The notes: generated by a model from the letters alone, not told the origin. A DNA stretch of 50,083 bases from Novosphingobium naphthalenivorans NBRC 102051 (GCF_001590985.1 NZ_BCTX01000037.1:1-50083); one strand, 5' to 3'. Positions 16,776 through 26,014 are shown, numbered from the stretch's first letter. Numbers and translations: made by a program.

Positions 16776-18217
16776 CGGTTGTTCTTTCCGGCTTGCTGCC
16801 ACGTGTAGGTCACGACCTCTCCCACAGGCAGAACAGCATGAAATTCGCGCCCGCCCTCGCGGACGGTCAGCCCAGCCGGTTTGCCGCTCCGGTTGTGGAC
16901 GAGCAGGATCAGGGTGCCGTCGGGATTGCGGAACGCCACATCGGCTATCGTATCGGTCTGGCTGCTGGCGATGCGGCGAGCCCCCGGACGGAGGAAGTGG
17001 CTGGCATGGGCAAGCACATAATATTCGACATTGCGAGTGATCGCGCCGCTCTTGCGGTCGATCGTCACCACTCCCCGGCAATCGCCGCATCCGCCAAGGT
17101 GCGGGCCATGGTTCTCGTCGAGCGCCAGGTTCCACAACAGCGTGCCGCGCGAGCCGCTGCGGCTTGCGGCAATGACGAGATTGTCGATCATCCAGCCCAG
17201 TGTTTCACCCCAGTGCGGCGCCCATTCGCCGCCCGAACATTCGGTGAAGAACACATCCTTTCCGGGATAGGCCGCGTGAACCGCCGCCATCGCAGAAGGA
17301 TCGCCGGCATAGCAATGCCATGCAATCCCGCTGACGTAGCGCCGCGCGCGCGGATCAGACAGCACGGCGAGCGGGCTTTCCGGCTGATCCCAGTTATGAT
17401 CCCAGTCGAGAATGCCGACAGGCGTCTTGCGCCGGGCCAGTTGCGGCCCCAGGAACTCGCCGATGAACCGCGCTCGATCGGCAGGATCAAAGCGCATGCC
17501 GGGATAGTTGTCCGGCTCGAAATGGGGCTCGTTCTGGACGGAGATCCAGCGCACCGGCACCCCCTGCGCCGCCATCGCATCAAGGTATCGGGTAAAATAG
17601 GCGGCAAAGGCCGGGTAGACTTCGGGACGCAAGTGCCCCCTAATCAGGCTGTCCGTGTCCTTCATCCAGGCCGGCGCGCTCCACGGCGTTGCCATCAGCG
17701 CAAGGTTCGGGTTCACTGCCTTGGCCGCCTTGAGCACCGGGATCTGCGCCTGCATCGGCTTTGCCATGGAAAAATGCGCCAGGCCGGGGTCGGTCCGGCC
17801 AGACGGCATGTCGTCCAGACTATAGTGTTCCCTCGAAAAGTCCGAGGCGCCGATGGGGACACGCACAAAGCTCAGCGCCAACCCGTCGCGGCCGAACAGT
17901 TCGGAGATCAGACGATCGCGTTCGGCCTTGGGCAGCGCGGTTTCCAGAAGCTGCGCCGAAGCATCGGTCATCGCGGCACCGAAGCCAACCATGACCTGTT
18001 CGCGCTTGTCCGGTTCGACCGTCACGGTCACACCGTCGACCGCGCCTGATGCCGGGCGCAGCCGCAAGTCATCCTCATGCGCGAGCTTGCGGCTGGCGTC
18101 AGCGCTGCTAGCCCATACCGAAACCGCCCGAGACGGGCTGCCTTGTGGTGTCGCACAGGCTGTCACGGCCGTAAGAGCCAGCGTCGCGGCGAGCATGGGT
18201 CTAAAGGCACAGAACAT
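16772..18217 (-). CDS. Glycoside hydrolase family 30 lipoprotein
   Basis: This is a 481-aa enzyme with a lipoprotein signal (TAVTA-Cys21). The catalytic pair is visible: acid/base Glu230 in VQNEPHF and nucleophile Glu326 in FFTECSGG; the beta-strand-8 TLLWNLALDENHGP segment and the C-terminal beta-domain follow. GH30 enzymes are retaining beta-glycosidases (glucosylceramidase, beta-1,6-glucanase, xylanase, fucosidase). The sequence looks nearer to the glucosylceramidase / beta-1,6-glucanase branch, but this is a judgement by eye. I chose the ATG at 18217, 4 nt after the halogenase stop; an ATG at 18196 is possible and one at 18262 lies inside the halogenase gene. The two nearer starts sit in an in-frame 21-nt repeat. 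Confidence 0.9.
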   Translation of the reverse strand: MFCAFRPMLAATLALTAVTACATPQGSPSRAVSVWASSADASRKLAHEDDLRLRPASGAVDGVTVTVEPDKREQVMVGFGAAMTDASAQLLETALPKAERDRLISELFGRDGLALSFVRVPIGASDFSREHYSLDDMPSGRTDPGLAHFSMAKPMQAQIPVLKAAKAVNPNLALMATPWSAPAWMKDTDSLIRGHLRPEVYPAFAAYFTRYLDAMAAQGVPVRWISVQNEPHFEPDNYPGMRFDPADRARFIGEFLGPQLARRKTPVGILDWDHNWDQPESPLAVLSDPRARRYVSGIAWHCYAGDPSAMAAVHAAYPGKDVFFTECSGGEWAPHWGETLGWMIDNLVIAASRSGSRGTLLWNLALDENHGPHLGGCGDCRGVVTIDRKSGAITRNVEYYVLAHASHFLRPGARRIASSQTDTIADVAFRNPDGTLILLVHNRSGKPAGLTVREGGREFHAVLPVGEVVTYTWQQAGKNNR

Positions 18218-18221
18218 GGGT

Positions 18222-19733
18222 CTAAGCTGCCACAAGACCGGCCGGGCAGACTTTGGCGACATAGTCGGCGTGCGTGGGCATCACCGTCACACATTTGCCG
18301 ACGACCGCCGCGATGTTGCCCAGGAACTGGATGACCTGCGCGTCGCTCTTGATATCGACCAGCGGATCGTAACCACGCGGGATATAGCCTTGCCCGAGGA
18401 AGACCTGAATCCAGCTTTCCTCCGCAAAAAGCTCTTCATCCTCGCGAAAAATTCGGCCGTTGGCCATCCACAAGTCAATCTTGCGGCGCAGCGTTTCGGG
18501 CACTTCCATGTCGCGGCAATACTGCCAGAACGGCGTGTCGTCGCGCTCGGTGGCCTTGTAGTGCAGGATGATGAAGTCGCGGATGCGTTCGTATTCGAAG
18601 TCGGTCTGGCGGTTGAACTCGTCGATTGTCGCCTGATCGAAACCGGCGTCGGGAAGCAGACGGATCATGCGGATAAGGCCGGACTGCACCAGATGCAGAC
18701 TGGTCGATTCCAGCGGTTCGAGAAAGCCGCCGGCAAGACCCACGGCCACGCAGTTCTTGTGCCACAGCTTGTCACGCTTGCCCGCCTTGAAGCGGACCTT
18801 GAGCGGGTCTGCCAATTGCCGGCCATCAAGGTTGCTCAGAAGGATGCGCTCTGCCTCGTCATCGTCCATGTGGCGGCTGGAATAGACGTGGCCGTTGCCG
18901 GTGCGGTGCTGCAACGGGATGCGCCATTGCCAGCCCGCGCCATGCGCGGTCGAGCGGGTGTAGGGTGTGAAATTCCCGGAGCGTTCGCAAGGTACCGCCA
19001 GCGCGCGATCGCAAGGGAGCCAGTGCGACCAGTCCTGGAAACCAACCTTGAGTGCTTCGGCAATCAGCAACCCGCGAAAACCGGAGCAATCAATGAAAAG
19101 GTCGGCTGCGATCTGTTCGCCATCCTCCATCGTCACGCTATCGATGAAGCCGTCTTCCGCTCGCAGCGTGACATCGACGATCTGCCCTTCCCGGCGGCGC
19201 ACGCCCCGCTCCTGCGCATAGGCGGACAGGAAGCGGGCGAAGAGCGCGGCGTCGAAGTGGAAGGCATGAGCGATTTGGCTCAGCGGACTGTCGCCCATGT
19301 CCTGCCGGGCCCGCATGAACTTGTTGGCAAGCGCAGCGGCAGTGTTGATCGAATAGTCGGCGAAGTCGCCGGTCCGGCCCAGCGCGCGCGCTTTGAGCCA
19401 ATAGTGATGGCAGCGCAACCATTCCAGATCCTGCCCGATCACGCCAAAGCCGTGGATGTAGCTTTCGCCCTTCTTCCACCAGTCCACGAACTGGATGCCC
19501 AGCTTGAAGCTGGCCTGGGTGCGGACCATGAACTCGTTTTCATCAAGGCCGAGCAGTTCGTTATACTTCTTGATCGCCGGGATCGTCGCCTCACCCACGC
19601 CGATCGTGCCGATCTGTTCGGATTCGACCAGAACGATATCGTAGAGCCCCTGGAACAAGCGGGAAAGCAGCGCCGCCGCCATCCAGCCCGAAGAACCGCC
19701 GCCGGCAATCAGAATCCGCCGTATCTGCTTCAT
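18222..19733 (-). CDS. Flavin-dependent tryptophan-halogenase-family protein
   Basis: The 503-aa protein has the FAD-binding GGGSSG at residues 11-16, the catalytic-type Lys77 in SFKLGIQF, the family signature WQWRIP at 268-273 and FLEPLESTSLHL in the C-terminal half. All of these are hallmarks of flavin-dependent halogenases (PrnA/RebH group), which use FADH2, O2 and halide. Homologues sit inside TBDR-linked carbohydrate loci of Caulobacter and sphingomonads, where their role is not known; halogenation of sugars or lectin-like products is unproven. No flavin reductase gene is adjacent. A GGGAGGGG site precedes the ATG at 19733. It lies between the GH3 (38 nt) and GH30 (4 nt) genes, so it is cotranscribed with them. 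Confidence 0.93.
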   Translation of the reverse strand: MKQIRRILIAGGGSSGWMAAALLSRLFQGLYDIVLVESEQIGTIGVGEATIPAIKKYNELLGLDENEFMVRTQASFKLGIQFVDWWKKGESYIHGFGVIGQDLEWLRCHHYWLKARALGRTGDFADYSINTAAALANKFMRARQDMGDSPLSQIAHAFHFDAALFARFLSAYAQERGVRRREGQIVDVTLRAEDGFIDSVTMEDGEQIAADLFIDCSGFRGLLIAEALKVGFQDWSHWLPCDRALAVPCERSGNFTPYTRSTAHGAGWQWRIPLQHRTGNGHVYSSRHMDDDEAERILLSNLDGRQLADPLKVRFKAGKRDKLWHKNCVAVGLAGGFLEPLESTSLHLVQSGLIRMIRLLPDAGFDQATIDEFNRQTDFEYERIRDFIILHYKATERDDTPFWQYCRDMEVPETLRRKIDLWMANGRIFREDEELFAEESWIQVFLGQGYIPRGYDPLVDIKSDAQVIQFLGNIAAVVGKCVTVMPTHADYVAKVCPAGLVAA

Positions 19734-19771
19734 CGTCCATTCCCCTCCCGTCAAACCCACTCCTGCTCGCG

Positions 19772-21754
19772 TCAGGGGCAGCGGTCCAGTGCGGGCGCTT
19801 CGGCCAGCTTTCCCGTGTGCGGGGAAGTCGAGGCATATGAAAGGCCAAATCCTCTGGCAAACAGCTCTTCGTCGGGCTTGACGCCACCGCTCGGACACGG
19901 CGTGTTGGGCCAGGCAAAAGACAGCCGGGCCGTGAAGTCCGCGCCGCCGCGCGCCGCCATCAGATCGGCCAGCGAGCCAGCTTCGGAGCCGGGCAGGAAC
20001 GCCGCGACGAAAGCGTCGGAACGGTTCATGAGGTCGGTCGCATAGAGTGTCCGGCCGGAGTAGAGAACAGTCACGACCGGGATGCCGTGGCCGGAAACAC
20101 GGTCCAGCAGCACACGGTCCGCAGGGTAACGCACCGATTGCGAGAGCAGTGCGGGGTAACGCACGTCTCCCTTGATTTCCGCGTGCGGCTCCTCTCCCAG
20201 CACGGCGATCACCGCGTCAAAATGTCCCTGGCCGATCGCGGCGCCGTCTGGAGAATAGACCACGTTCTGCGCGCCATAGACGCGCCGGATACCGGTAAGC
20301 AGCGTTTCGCCCGTGGTGAAGTCCGCATTGGTATTTTCATCACCCTGCCAGGTAATCGACCAACCGCCCGCCTGCTGGGAAAAGCTGTCCGCAGCATCAC
20401 CCACGACCAGCACGCGTTTGCCAGGTGCAAGCGGCAATGCTGCCGCATCGTTCTTGAGCAGCACAGCGCTTTTGCGCACGGCCTCCTGCGCCAGCGGACG
20501 GTCGGCAAGGGCAGCGGCATCGCCAAGATAGCGGCTTGCCGAGGCCGGCCGGTCGAACAATCCAGCCCGGAACTTGACGCGCAGGATCCTGCTCACGGCA
20601 TCGTCGATGCGGGCCATGGAAATCGTCCCTGCGCGCACGTCCGCAACAGTGTTGGCAATGAAGGCTTTCCAGTCCTGCGGCACCATGACCATATCGACCC
20701 CGGCGTTGATCGCCTGAGGACAGTGATCGATAGTGCAGCCCGGCACTTGCTCGATCGCATTCCAATCGGAAACGACCAGCCCGTCGAAATGAAGGCGCTG
20801 CTTCAGAACGCCGGTCACCAGCGCCTTGTCGCCATGCATCTTGCCAAAGGGAACCGCGCCGTCCTCGGTCCAACTACTGTAGGAAACCATCACGGTTTCC
20901 ACACCGGCATTGAGCGCAGTGTAATAGCCCGCGCCATGGACCATAGCGAGGTCACGCGCCGAAGCGTGATTATCGCCCTGATCGACGCCCTGGAAAGTGC
21001 CTCCATCCCCCACGAAATGCTTAGCGGTAGCCAGAACGTCGCCGTCCCCGGTCAGCGTGCCCTGCAACCCGCGTACCATGGCCGCCCCATCACGCGCGAC
21101 TTCGGCCGGATCGCTCGAATAGCTTTCGTAAGCCCGGCCCCAGCGCTGGCTCTGGACGACCGCCAGCGTCGGCGCAAAGGCCCAGTCTATCCCAGTGGCG
21201 CGCACGGCCTTCGCCGTCGCCCGGCCAATGCGGAACACGAGGTCCGGATCGTGCGCGGCGCCAAGGCCGATGTTGTGCGGAAAGATCGTGGCGCCCACCA
21301 CGTTGTTGTGGCCATGCACCGCGTCGGTACCCCAGAGCAGCGGCACCCGGTCTTTCATGTCAGTGGACAGGGCCGCCTGGGCGAAGCTTTTCGACAGACG
21401 CGCCCAATCGGCAACGCTGGCGTGCTTGTTCATGCCCGGCCAGCTGCCACCGCCGTTGAGAATGGAGCCGATGTAGTAGCGGCGCACCTCATCGGGCGTG
21501 ATGTAGCGGATTTCGGGCTGGGTCATCTGCCCGATCTTCTGTTCAAGCGTCATCGACGCGACGATGGCGGCGATGCGCTTTTCGATGGCTGCGTCGGGCT
21601 GATCCGTGCTGGCCCGCTCAGGCCAGGCCGCGATCGCGCTGGCTTCGTTCGCGGTCCACGTCCCCGGCCGTTCGATGGTGCTGGCCGCCGTGCATGATGC
21701 AAGCACCAGCCCAAGCAGCGGCAGTGTCGGGAAGAGGGATCTGGCCATGAGCAT
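19772..21754 (-). CDS. Glycoside hydrolase family 3 lipoprotein (beta-glucosidase type)
   Basis: The protein has 660 aa with a lipobox (LVLAS-Cys21). The N-terminal (alpha/beta)8 domain carries KHF at 245-247 and the nucleophile Asp330 in GLVVSDWNAI; the second domain runs from about 425 to 650, with KNDAAALPLAPGKRVLVVG. Many relatives (ExoP, BglX-like) are 750-850 aa with a C-terminal FnIII-like domain; that part is absent here, so the enzyme is compact. GH3 enzymes release terminal glucose or xylose from beta-linked oligosaccharides. As a lipoprotein it would be membrane-anchored, probably facing the periplasm. It follows the TBDR gene (159 nt, with a hairpin between) and precedes the halogenase gene. 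Confidence 0.93.
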   Translation of the reverse strand: MLMARSLFPTLPLLGLVLASCTAASTIERPGTWTANEASAIAAWPERASTDQPDAAIEKRIAAIVASMTLEQKIGQMTQPEIRYITPDEVRRYYIGSILNGGGSWPGMNKHASVADWARLSKSFAQAALSTDMKDRVPLLWGTDAVHGHNNVVGATIFPHNIGLGAAHDPDLVFRIGRATAKAVRATGIDWAFAPTLAVVQSQRWGRAYESYSSDPAEVARDGAAMVRGLQGTLTGDGDVLATAKHFVGDGGTFQGVDQGDNHASARDLAMVHGAGYYTALNAGVETVMVSYSSWTEDGAVPFGKMHGDKALVTGVLKQRLHFDGLVVSDWNAIEQVPGCTIDHCPQAINAGVDMVMVPQDWKAFIANTVADVRAGTISMARIDDAVSRILRVKFRAGLFDRPASASRYLGDAAALADRPLAQEAVRKSAVLLKNDAAALPLAPGKRVLVVGDAADSFSQQAGGWSITWQGDENTNADFTTGETLLTGIRRVYGAQNVVYSPDGAAIGQGHFDAVIAVLGEEPHAEIKGDVRYPALLSQSVRYPADRVLLDRVSGHGIPVVTVLYSGRTLYATDLMNRSDAFVAAFLPGSEAGSLADLMAARGGADFTARLSFAWPNTPCPSGGVKPDEELFARGFGLSYASTSPHTGKLAEAPALDRCP

Positions 21755-21881
21755 GAAACTCTCGATTTTCTGAATGTCCGGCTTTCGCCATCCAGGGAGG
21801 GGGGAAGTCCCAGGTCGGCCGGTTTCGCTGGCGGGAGGAGAGAGTCGCAGCGAAACCGGCCTGGGGGGTATTCAAGGACGC

Positions 21882-21903
21882 GCCCCCCGCGCGATCGGGG
21901 GGC
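21882..21903 (-). terminator. GC-rich hairpin after the TBDR, possible attenuator
   Basis: The stem GCCCCCCG / CGGGGGGC (8 bp, 6-nt loop) is only about 10 nt after the TBDR stop. No T run follows on the minus strand, so it may only reduce read-through into the GH3 gene or protect the TBDR mRNA end. Confidence 0.5.
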
Positions 21904-21913
21904 TTACGCGGGA

Positions 21914-24712
21914 TCAGAAGCTGTAATTGACCCCAAGGAGCCACTGCCTTCCATATTTCTCATACGTTTCCAGCATACGGGTGCCGTTGACGGTGTAGCT
22001 GGTGCGGTAGGGCGAATTGAGCACGTTATTGACCTGCAACTGCACACCCAGGCCCTCCAGCGCCCCCTGTTTGAATGCATAGCCGATCTGCGCGTCGAGC
22101 TGCTTGTCGGCCAGAATTTCCGGGAAGCCGAGGTTGGTCCACAGCGAGACCACTTCACCCTTGAACGACGAGCGGTAGCGATAGCTCGCCCGGGCCTGGA
22201 AGCCGCCTTTCTCGTAATAGCCGGTGATGTTGTACACCCATTCCGAGAAACCCGGCAGGACGCCGACCTGTTCTGCAGCCGCCGACTTCAGCGAATAGCC
22301 GCTGTAGGCAACGCTGCCGCTCATACCGAACCCGTCGAGCGGGGGAACAAGCTTTCCAAGATCGAGCGCGCCCGCCACTTCGACGCCACGCACCCAGCCA
22401 CCGGGTCCGTTCGCTGGCGCCGTCAGTTCGCCGATGGAGCTGATCGTCACGTTCGACGGGATTGCCGAAGCCGTGGCGGGAAGCGGGAAACCGGAGAAAT
22501 CGGCCGGGATCACCTGGGTATAGATGTAATTGTCCAGCCACATGTAGAAGCCGTTGACGCTCACATAAGTCGCGCCGGGGCCATACCATTCGTAAGCGAC
22601 ATTGAGTTCCTTCGCGCGCCACGGCTCAAGGTTGGGATTGCCGCCCGTCGCCGACCAGGGATGAACTTCCTGGCCCGGCGTACAGCCCGGACTTCCTGCA
22701 CAGATCGAACTGTTGAAGCTGGGCGTCATGTTCGCACGCATATCGTCCATGCGCGGCCGGGCCATGACCTGCGCCGCAGCCAGCCGCAGCCGACTGCCGC
22801 GACCCAGCTCATAGGTAAGGTTCAGGCTTGGCAGAATATCGGTATAGCTCTTGGACACATTGACGCTACCGATAGTGATCGGCGACACTAGGCCATTGAT
22901 CCGAAGACCCTGCGATCCCTGCGCCTGATAGACGATCTGAACGCCGATGTTGCCCTTGAGCCTGCCCGAATCGATCGTCAGCTTGGCACGGCCGGTCAGG
23001 ATGTCCTCCTTGATCTCCCACGACTTGTCGTAGTGGTTCGCGTCCTGAAGGATGACCTGATCATAATAACTGGACAGCGCGGCCGGAACGTTGAAGGCCA
23101 GCGTGCTCAACGAGCCGGCGAAGCTGAGATCGGTTGGATTCAGCAAGTATTGCGAATCGACGGGCACCTGGTCCCGATCGTTCTTGAGGAACAGGTCGAC
23201 CTCGTCGACGGTCTTGGTCTTCTTGCGATGCGCGAAGTTGACCCCAACGTCCAACTTGCTGAAAAAACCGCCCAGATCGTGCGAAACCCCAAGGTCGACA
23301 GCGAAAAGGTCTTCCTTGATGTGCGGCGACTTCAGCAGGCCATCATGTCCCCAGCCGCCCCAGGGCGCGCGGTCGCCCAGGGTCACTTGGCTGGCGTCCG
23401 CATAATTGAGGCCGAACCCGGTGAACTGCGGAAAGTCGTTGGTCGGTACGGTATAATCGTACTCGTCCATGGTTCGCGTCTGATAGGGACCGACGCCATA
23501 ACCCTGGTAGGTCTCGATGTAGGTTTCGTCGCGTTTGTTGCTCGAATAGCTGAGGTCGGCGATGAACCGGGTGCGATCGTCCATCTTGAATTCGCCATTC
23601 CAGCCGATGGCGAACAGTTCGTCCTTGCGCGTGTTGTAATCGTTGCGCAGGATCGGCACCGCATTGGCGAAATGGCCCGCCACGCCGAAATCGTTGCCAC
23701 CGATGGTCTGCGTCTGCGTATCGCTGAACGTGCCGTCATCGGCCCACTGGTCAGAAAACCACATCGCGCCGCGGCTGACGGTCTTCTGGTTGAAGCGCGA
23801 ATAATAGAGGTCCAGCGTCGAATGGATCGCGTCGCTGGGCTCCCATTCCAGCGTTGCCATCACGCCATGGCGCTTGTCGCGACTGCCGTTGGCCAGCACT
23901 TCCTGCCCCGAAAGCAGATAAGTGCTACCGCCGTAGTTGTCGTAGAACCAGTTCTTGGTGTGATCGACGTGGCTCGATGAATTGAGGTAGGCATAGCCGA
24001 TCGCCCAGCCCAGCGTGCCGTCCTTGTTCTGGTCGATATAGCTGATCGTCGCGCGGCCACCCCACTTCGAGATGTCGTCGTTGCGGCCGCCGTCCTCATC
24101 ATACTGGCCGCGAACGCTCATCGCGATCGTCCGCTTGCCATAGGCGAGGGGGCGGATCGTGCGCAGATCGACGGTGCCGGAAAGCCCCATGCCCGAAACG
24201 TCCGCGTCGGGCGACTTGTAGACCACGACCGAGCTCATCAGCTCCGAGGGGTATTGGTCGAACTCAACCGCGCGGTTGTAGCCCGAGCTTGCCTGCTGCC
24301 TGCCGTTCAGCAAAACAGTGCTGAAGTCCGGCGAAAAACCACGGACGGAGATGATCTGCGCACGTCCGCCTACGCGCTGCGCGGCAAGGCCGGGCAGGCG
24401 AGCGATCGATTCCGCAATCGAGACGTCCGGCAGCTTGCCGATTTCCTCAGCCGAGACCGCCTCGACGATACTGTCGTTGGTCTTCTTGAGGTTGATGGAA
24501 TTGGCCAGGGAATAACGGTACCCCGTCACGACGATCGTGTCGTTAGCGGTACTGCCGGCAGCATCGCTGGCTGCGCCCGTGGCATCCTGAGCCGAAACCT
24601 GCTGCGGCATCATCGCGGCAAGAGCAATGACCGAGGCCGCTGTCGCGCCCAGATACTCCGCCTTGCGCCAGCATGCCGCGCGCGCGCCCTTCGAGATCCT
24701 CACTCTCATCAT
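21914..24712 (-). CDS. TonB-dependent receptor, carbohydrate-type
   Basis: This is a TBDR of 932 aa. After the signal peptide (to about residue 41) the protein has DTIVVTGYRYSLANSINLKK and then EEIGKLPDVSIAESIARLPG, the N-terminal sequence typical of TBDRs of carbohydrate-utilisation loci in Caulobacter, Xanthomonas and sphingomonads. The plug and a 22-strand-type barrel follow, ending ...QWLLGVNYSF with a terminal Phe. It should bring an oligosaccharide into the periplasm for the GH3 and GH30 enzymes. GGAGGGG precedes the double ATG at 24712/24709. The LacI-type operator lies 67-82 nt upstream of the start. It heads the operon TBDR-GH3-halogenase-GH30-MFS. Confidence 0.95.
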   Translation of the reverse strand: MMRVRISKGARAACWRKAEYLGATAASVIALAAMMPQQVSAQDATGAASDAAGSTANDTIVVTGYRYSLANSINLKKTNDSIVEAVSAEEIGKLPDVSIAESIARLPGLAAQRVGGRAQIISVRGFSPDFSTVLLNGRQQASSGYNRAVEFDQYPSELMSSVVVYKSPDADVSGMGLSGTVDLRTIRPLAYGKRTIAMSVRGQYDEDGGRNDDISKWGGRATISYIDQNKDGTLGWAIGYAYLNSSSHVDHTKNWFYDNYGGSTYLLSGQEVLANGSRDKRHGVMATLEWEPSDAIHSTLDLYYSRFNQKTVSRGAMWFSDQWADDGTFSDTQTQTIGGNDFGVAGHFANAVPILRNDYNTRKDELFAIGWNGEFKMDDRTRFIADLSYSSNKRDETYIETYQGYGVGPYQTRTMDEYDYTVPTNDFPQFTGFGLNYADASQVTLGDRAPWGGWGHDGLLKSPHIKEDLFAVDLGVSHDLGGFFSKLDVGVNFAHRKKTKTVDEVDLFLKNDRDQVPVDSQYLLNPTDLSFAGSLSTLAFNVPAALSSYYDQVILQDANHYDKSWEIKEDILTGRAKLTIDSGRLKGNIGVQIVYQAQGSQGLRINGLVSPITIGSVNVSKSYTDILPSLNLTYELGRGSRLRLAAAQVMARPRMDDMRANMTPSFNSSICAGSPGCTPGQEVHPWSATGGNPNLEPWRAKELNVAYEWYGPGATYVSVNGFYMWLDNYIYTQVIPADFSGFPLPATASAIPSNVTISSIGELTAPANGPGGWVRGVEVAGALDLGKLVPPLDGFGMSGSVAYSGYSLKSAAAEQVGVLPGFSEWVYNITGYYEKGGFQARASYRYRSSFKGEVVSLWTNLGFPEILADKQLDAQIGYAFKQGALEGLGVQLQVNNVLNSPYRTSYTVNGTRMLETYEKYGRQWLLGVNYSF

Positions 24713-24778
24713 CCCCTCCGTTGTCGCGGTTCTTGCCGCTTTCTTTCCCTCGCGCCTTCAAAGAGCGCGGCGCCAAAA

Positions 24779-24794
24779 TTGGAAGCGCTTCCAA
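24779..24794. promoter_or_regulatory. LacI-family operator upstream of the TBDR operon
   Basis: TTGGAAGCGCTTCCAA is a perfect 16-bp palindrome with the central CG step common to LacI/GalR operators. It lies between the lacI-type gene and the TBDR gene. A near copy stands in front of the lacI-type gene itself (26001-26014). Confidence 0.85.
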
Positions 24795-24859
24795 CAAATG
24801 CCCAAGAGTTATCGAGGCGTCAAGCCTCCCCGTATTCAAGCGTGGTGTTTGGGCCGGGA

Positions 24860-25894
24860 TCAGGCCTGATCTGGCGACGTGGATTCCCGGACCACCAGGC
24901 GATGCCCCACGATTTCGCGATCAAGAGACGGGGCGGGCTCGTTGCCCGCTTCGACGAGACGCTCCACCGCGCGCTCCCCCATCCGGCGCAACGGCTGGTG
25001 AATGGTCGTAAGCGGCGGCCAGACGATTTCCGAAACCGGGGTATCGTCAAAGCCGGCAATTGCCAGGTCTTGCGGGATCGCCAGGTCTGCCTTGTGCGCA
25101 GCCAGCAGAGCGCCTGCCGCCATATCATCGTTGGCGCAAACCAGAGCGGTGATCCGCCCTGGCTGGGCGAGAATCCGTTGCGTGCATTCGAGCCCGGACC
25201 GAAACGTGAAGTTACCCCGTTCCACGTGGACCTGTTCAGGATCCAGACCGGCTTCCGTTAATGCCGCAAGGAAGCCGTCAAACCGGCTCTCGGCGGAAAT
25301 GTGGCCCTGCAACCCCCGGATAAAACCGAAGGAACGATGTCCCAGGGTTATGAGATGGCGGCCGATATCGTACCCTGCCTGCTTGTCATCAATGCCAACG
25401 GTGCCGGCGATTTCCGCAGCCTCCGGACCTGCGGCAAGGCAAATCACGTTGCAGCCCAGTGCTGCCAGCGCACGCAGAAGATCCCCATCATCGGCAAAAG
25501 GCGGTGTGAGGATGATGCCGTCACACTGGTCGTTGGCGGCTGAGGCCAGGATTTCCGAAGCGGCCGCAGCGTCCTTCTGATTCACCACATGCACGAGCAG
25601 TTGGGCGCCCAGACGCGCGCAGGCCCGCGTCGCGCCCAGTTCAAGCGCGGAACTGAAGTAGGAATTGGGTTCGCTATCGAAGTCCGACGCATGGATGAGA
25701 CCAATGCGCAGCCCCTTGCGCCCCGCCAGATTGCGGGCCTGAAGATTGACCCGGTAACCCAGCATGGAGACCGCCCGCATGACCTTGTTGCGCACTTCGT
25801 CCCGCACGTTCGGCTGGTTGTTTAGAACACGCGAAACGGTAGTACGCGCAACCCCCGCCAACGCCGCAACATCGTCAATAGTTGGCTTACCCAC
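24860..25894 (-). CDS. LacI-family transcriptional repressor of the sugar locus
   Basis: The protein has 344 aa. The N-terminal helix-turn-helix TIDDVAALAGVARTTVSRVLNN (residues 5-26) and the hinge region (to about 60) are classic LacI; the rest is a periplasmic-binding-protein-like sugar-sensing domain with GYDIGRHLITLGHRSFGFIRG and IAGFDDTPVSEIVWPPLTTI. It would release its operator on binding a sugar product. The gene is immediately upstream of and in the same direction as the TBDR operon (147 nt). Operator-like palindromes lie before both the operon and this gene, so repression of the operon and autoregulation are likely. The close match of SalR/CelR-type regulators fits a glucoside or oligosaccharide inducer, which remains inferred. 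Confidence 0.95.
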   Translation of the reverse strand: MGKPTIDDVAALAGVARTTVSRVLNNQPNVRDEVRNKVMRAVSMLGYRVNLQARNLAGRKGLRIGLIHASDFDSEPNSYFSSALELGATRACARLGAQLLVHVVNQKDAAAASEILASAANDQCDGIILTPPFADDGDLLRALAALGCNVICLAAGPEAAEIAGTVGIDDKQAGYDIGRHLITLGHRSFGFIRGLQGHISAESRFDGFLAALTEAGLDPEQVHVERGNFTFRSGLECTQRILAQPGRITALVCANDDMAAGALLAAHKADLAIPQDLAIAGFDDTPVSEIVWPPLTTIHQPLRRMGERAVERLVEAGNEPAPSLDREIVGHRLVVRESTSPDQA

Positions 25895-25952
25895 CGCTTG
25901 CGATCACTCTGTCCTGAAAGCCGGTTCCTTTTATGCGCGCCATAGTTGCAAG

Positions 25953-25972
25953 CCTTGCCACGCTTGGCAAGG
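25953..25972. promoter_or_regulatory. Perfect inverted repeat upstream of the lacI-type gene
   Basis: CCTTGCCA-CGCT-TGGCAAGG is an 8-bp perfect inverted repeat with a 4-nt spacer, 59-78 nt before the start codon. It overlaps a possible -35 (TTGCCA). It differs from the GAAGCGCTTCC operators and may bind a second regulator. Confidence 0.5.
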
Positions 25973-26000
25973 TGGGTGGGCCTTGCCGATCACACACTGA

Positions 26001-26014
26001 TGAAAGCGCTTCCA
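26001..26014. promoter_or_regulatory. Second LacI-type operator, upstream of the lacI-type gene
   Basis: TGAAAGCGCTTCCA matches 13 of the 14 central bases of the palindrome at 24779-24794, with one G-to-A change in the left arm. It lies 107-120 nt before the regulator start codon, where it could mediate autoregulation or form a loop with the first site about 1.2 kb away. The rest of the gap 25895-26198 shows no gene I can support. Confidence 0.75.

Noticed and set aside
17853..20045. A 730-aa open frame on the plus strand
   Set aside because: It lies opposite the GH30, halogenase and GH3 genes and is Arg/Ala/His-rich with no recognisable motif.
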